Shown piece after piece: positions 37,964 to 48,274 of a stretch of DNA of 64,000 nt (positions are counted from its first letter, which is position 1; each line of letters begins with the position of its first letter). Position numbers and translations under genes: made by a program. The stretch is taken from NCBI GenBank assembly GCA_028386065.3, contig JAKUCV010005535.1, positions 71,943-135,942 of the forward strand, given 5' to 3'. The DNA comes from Turnera subulata (lineage: Eukaryota > Streptophyta > Magnoliopsida > Malpighiales > Passifloraceae). The notes under the pieces were generated by a model. The model saw only the letters and a list, made by a program, of their open reading frames with translations, did not search any database and was not told where the DNA came from.

Positions 37964-40900
37964 ATGGCTGACGATCTTGATGATTATGTAGTATTCAAGT
38001 TCTTCATTGGGGGGGGAGTTATTTTTTTGGATGGGACTTCGGGTGGATGGAGGTATGAAGGGGGTAAAGTACACGAAGATTTTTTCATGGTAGATCGCCT
38101 ATGTTACCGCACGCTGATAAACATCTGTGAGGTGATTGGATTTACAAATCCGGAAAAGTTATGGTACAGATGTGTGAAGCCTGATATGTGGTGTATGAAT
38201 GCGCTAATGCTGATAGAGGACACAGTGGTGAAGTTTGAAGATTTTTTGAACGTGTGTTACACAGCTGAGGAGGTGGAGATTTATGTTCAGCACTCTGAGC
38301 ATGACCATCCATTATTGTCAACAGAGAGGCCCGCACTTGTTGCTAAACGCTTGGGGTACGATGAGCAAGGCAGGAAGAAAGGGAAGGAGAAAGTCACAGA
38401 TGCTGAAGATGAAGATCTTAGTATATTAGGTGGGGATCCCAAACTGGGTCTTCACAGGCCAATTACATTGGGGAGTTCGAGGTCCCAGAGTTCCAATGCT
38501 GAGAGAGGTGGTGAGGGATGTATTGATTTAACTAAAGGTGGGAGGAGGGTTGAAACTGAAGATGGCAATGCTTTCATTGACGTTCGGGTTCAATGGGAGG
38601 CTGAAGATGATGGTGTTGAAACTGAAGATGGCAATGTTACTATTGAAGCTGAAGCAGAGGTTGAAGATGATAATGACATTGATGATGATGGGCTGAGGCA
38701 GAACTATTTCATGGACGTTCCTTATCTTAGTGATAATGATGACATAGAGCTGCAAATGTATAGGAGGCATGCTAAAGGTGTTAGAAAAGGGCAAAATGGT
38801 GAGAATCCTTCTACTTCGAACTCTACAGAAACTGCTGAGGATAATGGAGGGCATGCAAGCGAGGATGTACAGAATGTCTGTGGGGGTGGTGAAGAGGTGT
38901 ACTATAATTCAGATGATGCACTCAGCTACGAATATGTTGCGCAGGATAGTGATGAAGATGAAGTTGGTAACGAAGGTGGGGTGAATGCGGTAGAGGTGGC
39001 TGTTGGTAACGAAGATACGGTGAATGTGGAAGAGGTGGCTGGCGATAATTATGAAGTGGTTACGAGGTTGAGTGGTTTCAGAAGGTATGATCCAATTGGA
39101 AAGCCGTTGTACATCACACCTTGCATGGTTTTCTTAGATAAGAAGCAGTTCAAAAATGTAGTTGAGGAGCTTGCAATCAGTGAGCACAGGGATGTAAGGT
39201 TCATTGTTAATGACAAGACTAGGATTCAGGCTGTATGTAAGGACTCAAGGTGTGATTGGAACATTTGGTGCTCCATTGATGGACCTACACAAAGATGGTG
39301 TGTGAAGACATTCCAGCCTGGGCATAGTTGTGAGGTAGCTTTCTCGAACAGCAGAGTAACTTACAAATATTTGGCAAAGCATCTAGTAAGGACTAGAGGA
39401 AGAAGCGCACAGGACTTGAAACCTGCAGATATAAGAGATGGGGGAAAAACAGATTTTGATGTGAATGTCACAAAGAATCAGTCTACATGGGCAAGGGGTG
39501 AAATCCTAAGGATATTTGAAGGAAATGTAAAGGAAGAGTTCGCCATGCTTCACAATTATGCAGCCACTTTAAGAAAGACAAATCCAAGCAGCTCAATTCA
39601 GGTGGAATCTTCTAATGGTGTGTTCAAAAGAATGTACGTTTGCTTTTCCGCACTGAAAGAGGGTTTTAAGTCATGTAGGCCCATAATTGGCTTAGATGGA
39701 TGCTTTTTAAAGGGACCAGTTAAGGGACAAATACTTGCAGCAGTTGGAAGAGATGGAAACAATCAGATGTTTCCACTTGCTTGGGCGGTGGTCCTAAGGG
39801 AGAACATGGAGAGTTGGTCATGGTTCCTATCATGGCTAATAGATGATCTTGACATGAGAGGCCGAGGTGGAGAGGGATTTACTTTTGTTTCTGACCAGCA
39901 AAAGGTACTTAAGTAATGAAATTATTGGTTTACTTAATTGATTGTAATTGTAAGTATTTACGCGGTTTGTCCATTAATTTTGCAGGGCTTAGGTCTTGCA
40001 ATCAGCCAGTTAACTCCACATGCTGAGCATAGGCGTTGCGCAAGACATATATATGCAAAATGGAGAAGGAAGCATAATGGGGAGGATTTGCAAAGACAAT
40101 TTTGGATAACATGCAAAGCAACCAATGAATATGATTACAAGTCAGAAGTGGAGAAGCTTGGCCGGCTAAGTGCAACTGCGAAGGAGGATTTTCTTAAGGT
40201 TGATAATAGAACTTGGTGCAGGGCTTTCCAGGGAACTGTGGCAAAGAGTGACATCATCGATAATAACTTGTGCGAAACATTCAACGCCTTCATCATTGAC
40301 GCGCGGTTTAAGAGTATCGTCTCAATGATGGAGGAAATTAGGACACAGGTAATGGTGAGAAATGCTGAACGTAAGCAACATGCAGAGACATTCAGAGAGG
40401 GTTTTGGAATAAACATACGGCGGAAGATTGATGATAATAGAAAGCAAGCATTGAAAATGCGGATTGTGTTCAACGGTGACAAGGGATGGGAGGTTACAGA
40501 TCCAGCTGGTGATACATATATTGTCCAAATGGAGAATCAGAGTTGTATTTGTAGAGCTTGGGATTTGACTGGGATCCCTTGTGCACATGCGATGTGCATA
40601 ATTGGAACAAGAAGGCTAGATGTGAGGTCGTATGTTTCAAGATGGTATGCGCGGTCAACATATGAGAAGTGTTACAGTCACAGTATGCAAGCTGTTCCTG
40701 GGAAGAGATTCTGGGAAGACTGTGGACAGCCTCCACTTGAAGCCCCAAAAATGGTTGCAAATCAGCCAGGCAGACCACAGACAAAGCGTTTTCAATACGC
40801 TTGGGAACCAGGCCAAGGGACCAAGATGTCCAGGAAGGGGAGGATTATGCATTGCTCTATTTGCCACTCTCGTGAACATACAAGGCCAAAGTGTCCTGAC

Positions 40901-42215
40901 CTTCCAAATCCTGATGCTAATGCTACAGGTTTACTTCAGACCAAGCAAAATTGTGGATAGTTTCTTTCTTCGCTTTACTTCATTCCTGACATTATGGCGT
41001 TCTCTGCTCTGCAGGAAACAGTGGTGGACCAACCAACCGAAAGACTCAGAGAATTAAAACCATGGTGTATGGAGATGGGACGACGAAGCATGTAATTGAA
41101 AATGTCACACCCACACCTCGCACGCACCCTGTGAGTCAAAGTCAGAAGAGCACTACCACATCAGTTGCAAATAGCATACCACAGAATGTTAACAGGCCAG
41201 GTGTGTTCACTTGATTTATACACTTCACTCTCTAATTTCTTCTATCTGGTCCTGCTTTCTTTGTTGCATCATTTGGGGCATTACATTAGTTTCTCCCTTC
41301 ACTCTCTAGTTACAGGCAATGAAGGAAGCAATCGAAAGTCTGAGCGTATTAAGACAATGGTGTTTGGTGATGGGACTACAAAGCATGTGACTGAAAGAAT
41401 CCCAACCCCTCGCATGCACCCAGTTGCACATGTCATACCACAAAGCACTCAAGCAAGCCACCAAAAGACTGAACGCATCAAGACCATGGTGTATGGAGAT
41501 GGGACAACAAAGCATGTCACTGAAAAAATCACTGTCACACCTGTGAGACAAAGTCAGGGCAGCACTTCCTCTGTTTCTAATGTCGAAACACAGAAAACTA
41601 ATGCCTCAGGTTTGCATCACTGCTTTCAAAGATTGTGGTTGTCTGTAGGATCTTATCCTAATATTGTTTGGTTCTGGACATGATTCTAATAGGCCCTCCA
41701 ATGACCATGGGTTATATGTCTTTTGCGGCATTCCAGAATGCATCCTCTAATGTTAATGCCATAGGTATTACCAATGTAGGCATTGTGATGATTACACTAA
41801 CTCGTGTATGACATTGCATTAATTCTTCTTCTAACTTTCTGGCAGGTTCACACAATGCCACACCTATTGTCAAGCGTAGTCCTAGGGCTCACAAGAAAAC
41901 CATGCCTATGTCTCAACTAATGTCCCAAACTGCTTCATCTGATGTCAATGCCACAGGTATTACCATGTCTACTATATTTCCTTTTGTAACTTTATTTAAT
42001 TTATTTCATCACACTAAATTCCTCATTTGTTTTTTCTGGCAGGGTCACAAAATGCAGCAATTAGGCGTAGTCCTCGGAATCACAGCATTACCATGGCTGA
42101 GACATCAACTAGGACAATGCCTAACTTGCGTTCTAGAAGAACACTCGACTTAACGCGTCCTGCATCCGAGAATGAAGAGGAAGTTCAAGCTGCAAAGAAG
42201 AGAAAAAAGACTTGA
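37964..42215 (+). CDS. MuDR-type transposase of the MULE
   Basis: Coding exons 37964-39904, 39986-40928, 41015-41200, 41316-41609, 41693-41764, 41846-41956 and 42043-42215 join in one frame: 3720 nt, 1239 aa. Domains in order: N-terminal PB1-like domain (about 1-115); a long acidic linker (about 140-350); MuDR DNA-binding domain with its Cys/His residues (about 385-480, VCKDSRCDWNIWCS to GHSC); MULE RNase-H-fold catalytic core (GLDGCFLKG near 575, FVSDQQKG near 643, then DNNLCETFNAF carrying the likely last acidic residue); SWIM zinc finger (CICRAWDLTGIPCAHA, about 833-850); CCHC zinc knuckle (CSICHSREHTRPKC, about 936-950). The C-terminal third holds three copies of RIKTMV(Y/F)GDGTTKHV and ends KKRKKT, a likely nuclear signal. 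It should cut and paste the element by binding its TIRs. Confidence 0.92.
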
Positions 42216-42548
42216 ATTCCCTTTTGAATGAGATGTACTAGGTCAATGGCATTACTTGTTACTGAAAACACTTGAATTCCCTTTTGTAAGCTTCTGGGAA
42301 AACTGATGCTTGTTGAATCCTTATTGTAAGCTTTTGGATGCTTGATGAATTTTGTTTTCTGTGTGGATGATCAGTACCAGTAATGTAACATTGTTTGATG
42401 CTCCTATAATATAACTATTATAACCTCAATGTTGTTATGTGTGCCTTTACAATTCTGCTTCTGTTAAAAACCAAGTAATCGAGCCATTCCATGTTAAGCA
42501 GGAAGTGCACCAACTTTTGAACCATCACTTTGCAACAAAAAAACGCAC

Positions 42549-42571
42549 GGGTAAAATGCATGTTTGGTCAC
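42549..42571 (+). repeat. Orphan copy of the MULE terminus inside the element
   Basis: Gggtaaaatgcatgtttggt, the exact outer tip of the TIR, in left-end orientation between the two convergent genes. The rest of the TIR is absent. Confidence 0.75.
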
Positions 42572-42626
42572 AAATGCCCAATTCGTAGAACACTTACTTT
42601 ACTTTAACATCTTACTTTAACATACA

Positions 42627-42882
42627 CATAAACAACCATCTTCTACTACATCAGTTCCCAGCAATGACAATAAGAACAAGAACAAATTACAACATCATAG
42701 TGCACATGCCAATGGCAAATGAACAAACATAAGGGTTACTTTAACATCCAACATAGTACCAAGCATACACATAAACAACCATCTCCTACTACATCAGTTC
42801 CCAGCAATGACAATGAGAACAACAACAAATAACAACAACATAGTGCACATGCCAATGGCAAATGAACAAACATAAGGGTTGA
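42627..42882 (-). repeat. Diverged tandem duplication of the GRF gene's 3' end
   Basis: The sequence from acacataaacaaccatct through catgccaatggcaaatgaac to cataagggtt occurs twice, at about 42627-42739 and 42765-42882, roughly 90% alike by eye. The right copy encodes the C-terminal residues and stop of the GRF protein; the left one lies downstream of the stop. Confidence 0.8.
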
Positions 42883-43357
42883 CTTTTCCTTCTTTCTCCA
42901 CAAGCTCTTTCTGCCTCTGCCTCTCCATAACATCCAACTTCTCATTCAATTTCTCATTCTCCTCCTTCAACGCCAAATTCTCAGCATGTAACTCCCTCTG
43001 CCTCTCTATAGTATCCAACTTTTCATTCAATTTCTCATTCTCCTCCTTCAACGCCAAATTCTTAGCATATAAATCCCTCTCTTGGTCTCTTAAGGCAAGA
43101 ATTACCTCCCTTACTCTGCCCACTATCGGTTCATCCACCCATCTATAGAAACCACACTTATTGCACTTGTGAAATCGCATACTTGGATGAGGGTCCGTCC
43201 AAGAAATCCACCAAGGCCTGAACCGACCACAGTGGCAGTATACTGGAGGCCCTTCGTAGCTCCACTCAGGCTTCTGAAACCCGACCGAAGTCAGTCGCAA
43301 CGTGCTTCTCCTTCCACTGCTTCTGGACGAGGAATTGCATGAGCTTTGTGATGCCAT
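42794..43357 (-). CDS. GRF-type zinc finger / coiled-coil / membrane-anchor protein in the MULE
   Basis: Single-exon ORF on minus, convergent with the transposase: 187 aa from MASQSSC (the frame is also open upstream, but this start gives the usual Ser-rich N-terminus). A GRF zinc finger spans about 35-80: VYCHCGRFRPWWISWTDPHP, then FHKCNKCGFYRWVDEP, with CxC and CxxC pairs and a literal GRF. A coiled coil follows with a directly duplicated unit (LALKEENEKLNEKLD occurs twice, 28 residues apart). A C-terminal hydrophobic helix (MCTMLLLFVVVLIVIAG) predicts a tail anchor. GRF domains are thought to bind single-stranded nucleic acid. Position matches mudrB of maize MuDR, but I see no homology to it. 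Its role in transposition is inference. Confidence 0.85.
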   Translation of the reverse strand: MASQSSCNSSSRSSGRRSTLRLTSVGFQKPEWSYEGPPVYCHCGRFRPWWISWTDPHPSMRFHKCNKCGFYRWVDEPIVGRVREVILALRDQERDLYAKNLALKEENEKLNEKLDTIERQRELHAENLALKEENEKLNEKLDVMERQRQKELVEKEGKVNPYVCSFAIGMCTMLLLFVVVLIVIAGN

Positions 43358-43649
43358 CAATGGAAACCTGAGGTGGTAGCTCAAGTGGTGAACGAGAAAG
43401 ATAAGAGAAGAGTAACACCAACAGGTGAGGAAGAAAAAAGTGAGAGGACGAGTGATCAAAAGAGGAGGTTAGGACGAGTGCCGTCGAGAGGGAGAGACAG
43501 AGAACAGGAGGTGGCAAGGAGAAAAATTAGGGCTGAGGAGAAAAATTAGGGCTGAGTTACGGGTCTTTTACCCCTTCACAACATTCGGGTAGCATGGGTC
43601 GGGTTAAGGTCTGTGGGACCCATTTTCCTCAACTCACCAATGGTTGTTC

Positions 43650-43799
43650 GACGCGTGTTAAAAACGGGCCCCACTAACCGCGCCGAACCAAAATCCATCA
43701 AATTCAAATGGTACAATGACCAAAATCCAGCAAAAGTCGGTAGAGTGACCAAAATCCAGCGCGCCCATATGGTACAGTGACCAAACATGCATTTTACCC
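43650..43799 (-). repeat. MULE right terminal inverted repeat
   Basis: Inverse of 36968-37117. Differences seen: the first base, the gcatgc/atatgg stretch about 30 bases in, and ctctacc/ttgtacc about 85 bases in. It is probably the promoter side of the GRF gene. Confidence 0.9.
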
Positions 43800-43808
43800 G
43801 AAATTGGC
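43800..43808 (+). repeat. Target-site duplication, right copy (9 bp)
   Basis: Gaaattggc, identical to 36959-36967. Confidence 0.92.
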
Positions 43809-44041
43809 CGCGGCTCTTACACATCTCTATTTTTAAAAAATGGAAAATAAAATAAAATAAAACCCAAACAAGTACTACTATAAAGTATAAACCAACCAAT
43901 GGTTGGTAGGTAGGCGAAAAGGAGGAGGAAGAATATCATCTCACCAAACACAGTTAGAGCAAAGAGGGGGGAAGGGGCGTCGTTGAATTTAGTTTCGGTC
44001 GGGTTTGGTGAACTGAAGACTGTTGTTTTAACTGTTAAGTG

Positions 44042-45616
44042 ATGGCGGCTTCCAAGCTACAAGCTTTGTGGAATCACCCAGCCGGACCCAAAACCAGTCA
44101 GTTTCCTCTCATGGATCTCTTTCTAATTCCTCGCATCAATTACATTTCTGCTTCTGCTCTGGAAACCCATTCACTTGTACCCGATTTGTTTTGTTTCCTT
44201 TATGTTAATTTTTATCTTCCCCTCTTTGGACTTGGATTTCTATTATTATATTGGAAAGCTCTCCCTTTTAGATTGCTTTTTTGTTTAATTTCCTTAGAAA
44301 TGGGATGTCTGGATCTAGTCTTGAGCTATCTACTTATGTTGTGGGTGGTTGATTTGATTTTGATGATTGCCAGTAAGACTTATTGATTTGTTTGTGGGGG
44401 TTGCATTTGCAGTTCACTTTTGGGCACCAACCTTCAAATGGGGCATCAGCATGGCAAATATTGCTGACTTCTCTAAACCGCCTGAGAAGCTTTCCTATCC
44501 TCAGCAAATTGGTGATTCGTGTTTTCTGTTTTTGTGTGTTTGTTGTTAGCTCTTTCTCTTTTGCTTCTCTTTTCTCACTGTTGTCCCCCTTTTGCTTTTG
44601 TTTTTACAGCCGTCACCTGCACTGGACTTATATGGTCTCGCTACAGCACTGTCATTACCCCGGTGAGTTTAACCTCCAAAGAACAAAACCTTACTATTTC
44701 CCCAAATCCCACGATGCAATGCCATGACAACCACCATGATGGTGATGATGATAAGACATTGAACTGCCCCCTGCCAATGTCTTACAACATCACTCACCCT
44801 TGTTTTAACATAATGCCTCTTCTTTATGAGACTTGGTTCTGTGATACCCTCTTGGCAGACAGCATGACTTCACCAATTCTTCCACTCTTTTCTTTTTGTT
44901 TCTAGTATGTTTCCTAAAACCCTTTTGAAAAAGGTACAAGATAAACTGTTTTGGACATTTGTTTCATCCATTTGCAAGGGAGGTAATGGTTCTTTATCTC
45001 CTTAGTTATTCTCGTTGCATCCCGATAGCTGTACACCCTCATGGATATGTAGCAAGCTTCTTCCACTTTATCCATTAGTGCTCTATACTAATAACCTTGC
45101 TGCCTGATGCCCTTCTTGATATTATGCTATGGCCGTACATGAACAAATTATGGGTGACTTGTCTAATGGACCCTTCGTAGGGTTGTGATATTGGAGTACA
45201 ATTGTTCTGGAGGACAGGGAATGTGATTTCGTGGTTATTCCTTCTATTTTTGGATCAGACCTTTTGTTGATTTCCGTTTCTTGTTTGTCTTTTTCTAAAT
45301 TGCAGAAAAACTGGAATCTATTTAGTGTAAACGTTGCAATGGCTGGGACAGGCCTCTACCAACTGTCTCGCAAATTACAGTAAGCTTTTAATCATTATTT
45401 CATCTATTTTACAAGGAATTTAACTGGTATAATTTCATTGTGGTCACCATTACGGAAGGCAAGAATATCCTGGGTTCTCTTTGTCCAGTTATTTTCCAAA
45501 TATTTTGCAATTGGCACCCGTTCTTATGAGTTTTTTTTTTTTTTTTTTTTGCCTTTTGCTACCTGTCCAGGCACGACTACTTTTCTGAGGCGGAAGCTGC
45601 CGTTGCAAAGGAATGA
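44042..45616 (+). CDS. Mitochondrial pyruvate carrier, MPC2-type subunit
   Basis: Coding exons 44042-44096, 44413-44511, 44610-44662, 45306-45379 and 45571-45616 join in frame: 327 nt, 108 aa, the standard size. Sequence: MAASKLQALWNHPAGPKT, then HFWAPTFKWGISMANIADF, KPPEKLSYPQQ, AVTCTGLIWSRYSTVITPKN, NLFSVNVAMAGTGLYQLSRK. These are the hallmark motifs of the plant MPC2-like family (which includes Arabidopsis NRGA1). The protein has three membrane helices in the inner mitochondrial membrane and pairs with MPC1 to import pyruvate. The second intron acceptor follows a long T-run at about 45531-45550. The start codon lies only about 230 bp from the MULE's right end, so the insertion sits in the promoter or leader region. 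Confidence 0.93.
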
Positions 45617-45662
45617 TGACGAAACTCTGCTGTAACATCAAAGGAATGATGACGAAACTCTG
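45608..45662 (+). repeat. Direct repeat spanning the MPC stop codon (period 33 bp)
   Basis: Aaaggaatgatgacgaaactctg occurs at about 45608 and again at 45641. The first copy contains the last codons and TGA stop of the pyruvate carrier; the second lies in the 3' UTR. Confidence 0.85.
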
Positions 45663-46443
45663 TTTTAACTTCTTGGGTCCTTCTGCAATGAAGCCGTTTT
45701 ACCTAATATGTCTCTTTTCAATAGATTGTTTCGAGTTATGTGAGAGTTTGTTGAATCATTGTCATGGTTTTTTGAGCCATTATGAATAGCACGAGTTCCC
45801 AATGGTCTAATAAAAACCCTTATTAGTGCAAATGCCTCTTTTCTTTACCAGCATTTGATCATTCAGAGTTCCAGAATGCATTTTTTTTACCTGCATTTCT
45901 CGGTTCAAATATCATCAGTGAATAATCATGATGCTTGATGATTTTTATTTAAGAAGGTATTCTCTGTAAGGCATTTGTTATCTGATATCACTTATAACTT
46001 GAGCTAGATGCACCCACCACGCAACCGCATGTGCGTGAAGAACCACTTGGAGTGTCAGTGTATCACATAGGTTTTATCCGCACTGCAAATCCAGATTGAG
46101 CTCCTAATCACTTTGGAAGATGAAAGGTGGCTCTTATAGTTTCTCTGGACATGGAAACATAACAAAGAAGAAGCACTGGAGGTGTTCGTATAAGTATTGG
46201 GCCCAAAACTAAATGTATCTGATCGTGTAGGATGTTGGGCCTAAAAGTCCAGGAGAAGGAAGAGTTTATGCCATGGGTATAAGAAACTGCATTGGGCCTA
46301 AATGAGCCCGTATTTGCGTTTCTTATGCTATCCTAGTATCCTTTACATCGCCTACGTCGAACTCTGTTCTTAACCTAATCTAGTGCACTTCGATTCAAAC
46401 AAAACCCTAATCCAACGCACAAACACAAGAGATCGCCATAATC
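45663..46443. other. MPC 3' UTR and F-box gene upstream region
   Basis: No ORF or repeat recognised. The F-box gene's promoter should lie here; I could not single out a TATA box. Confidence 0.4.
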
Positions 46444-47610
46444 ATGAAGTCTGCTGGTGGTGGTGGTGGTAGTGCAATCCTACAGATTTCTCCTCGTCGG
46501 CAACCGCCAAGCGGTGTATCTGCAGCAGAGATAATTGGTTACAATGAGGATGTCTTGACTCAAATACTGATCCATCTACCCTTCAAATCTCTTGGCAAGT
46601 TTAGGTGTGTCTCTAAGCGCTGGAACTCTCTTATAACCCATCATCTTCCGCCTCGACTCTACCCTCCCTGTGGCATTCTCTTTCTTATGTTCAGTGGACA
46701 TAATAAGCAATATGAATATGTCACCTTGGACACCAACCGCAATGCACCTTTTAGTAGCCCAACTTTGGTTGACGAACTGGCGGGAGGGATGTATATTGTT
46801 CGATCAACTAACGGATTGCTACTTCTTCGGAATCCTCGTGCTGATTATGGGGATTATTATTGTGTTTACAGCCCAATAACCAAGCAAAAAAGAGTATTGC
46901 CTCGGTTAGATGATTCCTTGTATAATGTTTGTTTAGCTTACGATCCTTTGATATCAACAGCCAATTATAAAGTCATTGGAATGTGTAAATTGGTTAAGGG
47001 TCCCGACCGTAAATCCCAATGTGAGATAGTGATTTACTCTTCAGAAACTGGTTTGTGGAGGGTCTTCAACATTCGTTCCCCTGTACCCTTTTCCAATCGA
47101 CAAATGATCTACCTAAATGATGCCGTATACTGGGTGGGAGAGGGAGGCTACAAAGACTACCGTGGTTTTTGCTTTTATCTTGATGGAGAGCAAGTCAGGG
47201 ACTTTCAAGTACCTGCAGGCTACTTTACATATTTTTGGGAATGTAGAGGCCGCTTGTATGCGGTAGTTAAGGAATTAGAGGAGGAGGAAGTTGTGATAGG
47301 TCTACCACCAATAATACGTGGGATGTGGTTTGATGTCTATGAGATGGGGACACAATACACAGAATGGTCTCTTAAGCACAACATTGATGTAAGTCCATTC
47401 ATGAAAGACAAAACACATTATGCCTCCTACGACCTTCAGTTTCTGTTTCTTATTAGGGAGGAAAACGAGGATGACTGCTCTGCTATGTTAAATTACACCC
47501 GGGGCCAAATCTTACGTTATAACTTTCAGAATAAGACCTTTACGGAGTTTAGTGATAATCCTTGTAAGGGTGAGGTTTGTTTGTACATGGAGGTTCTTAC
47601 TTTCCTTTGA
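46444..47610 (+). CDS. F-box protein with F-box-associated (FBA) domain
   Basis: Single-exon gene, 388 aa. After a Gly/Ser-rich N-terminus, the F-box spans about 33-75 (NEDVLTQILIHLPFKSLGKF, then RCVSKRWNSLI). A C-terminal beta-propeller-like F-box-associated region follows: STNGLLLLRNP, VYSPITKQKRVLPRL, AYDPLISTANYKVI, IYSSETGLWRV, YLNDAVYWVGEGG, and near the end RYNFQNKTFTEF. Proteins of this kind act as substrate adaptors in SCF (Skp1-Cul1-F-box) ubiquitin ligases; the target is unknown. This family is large and fast-evolving in plants, so a specific orthologue cannot be named. The ATG at 46444 is the first in frame and is preceded by an in-frame leader without another Met. Confidence 0.9.
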   Translation: MKSAGGGGGSAILQISPRRQPPSGVSAAEIIGYNEDVLTQILIHLPFKSLGKFRCVSKRWNSLITHHLPPRLYPPCGILFLMFSGHNKQYEYVTLDTNRNAPFSSPTLVDELAGGMYIVRSTNGLLLLRNPRADYGDYYCVYSPITKQKRVLPRLDDSLYNVCLAYDPLISTANYKVIGMCKLVKGPDRKSQCEIVIYSSETGLWRVFNIRSPVPFSNRQMIYLNDAVYWVGEGGYKDYRGFCFYLDGEQVRDFQVPAGYFTYFWECRGRLYAVVKELEEEEVVIGLPPIIRGMWFDVYEMGTQYTEWSLKHNIDVSPFMKDKTHYASYDLQFLFLIREENEDDCSAMLNYTRGQILRYNFQNKTFTEFSDNPCKGEVCLYMEVLTFL

Positions 47611-48274
47611 TTCAAAGCATATAGTAAAGATCTTGATTTTTTGTCCATTTTGTAATCTTGAATGACAACCTCATTTATATCATTTTCTGTCCATTTTGTG
47701 ATCTTATTGATGGTAGCATCATATATATCGTTTCTGTCGGAAAATAATGAATTAGTGAATTGTGTTCCTTCTAGAATAAGATGTTAGGTTAGAATATTGG
47801 TGGGTTTAATAGATGAATGATTAATTTGGTTGTTAGTTGTTGGGATTAGTAAAGTTTATTTATATTCCGGTGGTTGCTAGTATTTACTATACCTGGAAAT
47901 CCACACAAGGATCGTGTCATTCACTACTGATGTTCTTTTAGACAGCAAGTAGACCAAGCAAACCACTGGTGTGCTAATCTTAAGATTAAGAAAATGTATT
48001 CATGAGAGCTTGAAAAACAAATAGCAAAAGAAAAAGGTAAATCAATTACCCGGTAATAAAAAATAGATGCCAATGGTACGATTACAATCAAATCAGGAAT
48101 CGAGCAAAAAATGAACGACTGGGAATACATGAATCTGTCACTCTAATGTGGTTTGCCAAAAGACAGATGCTGGCAAAATATGCTTTACGGAAAACTGTAT
48201 CTGCCAGTCTATGATGAACACAGTAGACAATTTCCTTTTCTCTATATGCTAAACTTTTTAATGCAAGCCCCCAG
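47611..48274. other. Convergent 3' regions, no gene recognised
   Basis: Region between the 3' ends of the F-box gene (+) and the EAR-motif gene (-). The right part is probably the latter's 3' UTR. Confidence 0.4.

Larger units (their letters stand above)
36968..43799 (+). mobile_element. Complete Mutator-like element (MULE), 6832 bp
   Basis: Bounded by a perfect 9-bp target duplication (gaaattggc) and long terminal inverted repeats: about 150 bp at 36968-37117 and 43650-43799, starting (a/g)ggtaaaatgcatgtttggtc and differing at only a handful of positions, then weaker similarity further in. It carries two convergent genes: an intact MuDR-type transposase on plus and a GRF-zinc-finger protein on minus. 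With both reading frames open, near-identical TIRs and an unmutated duplication, it looks young and possibly autonomous. The element sits in intergenic DNA between CNX2 and the pyruvate carrier gene. Confidence 0.95.
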
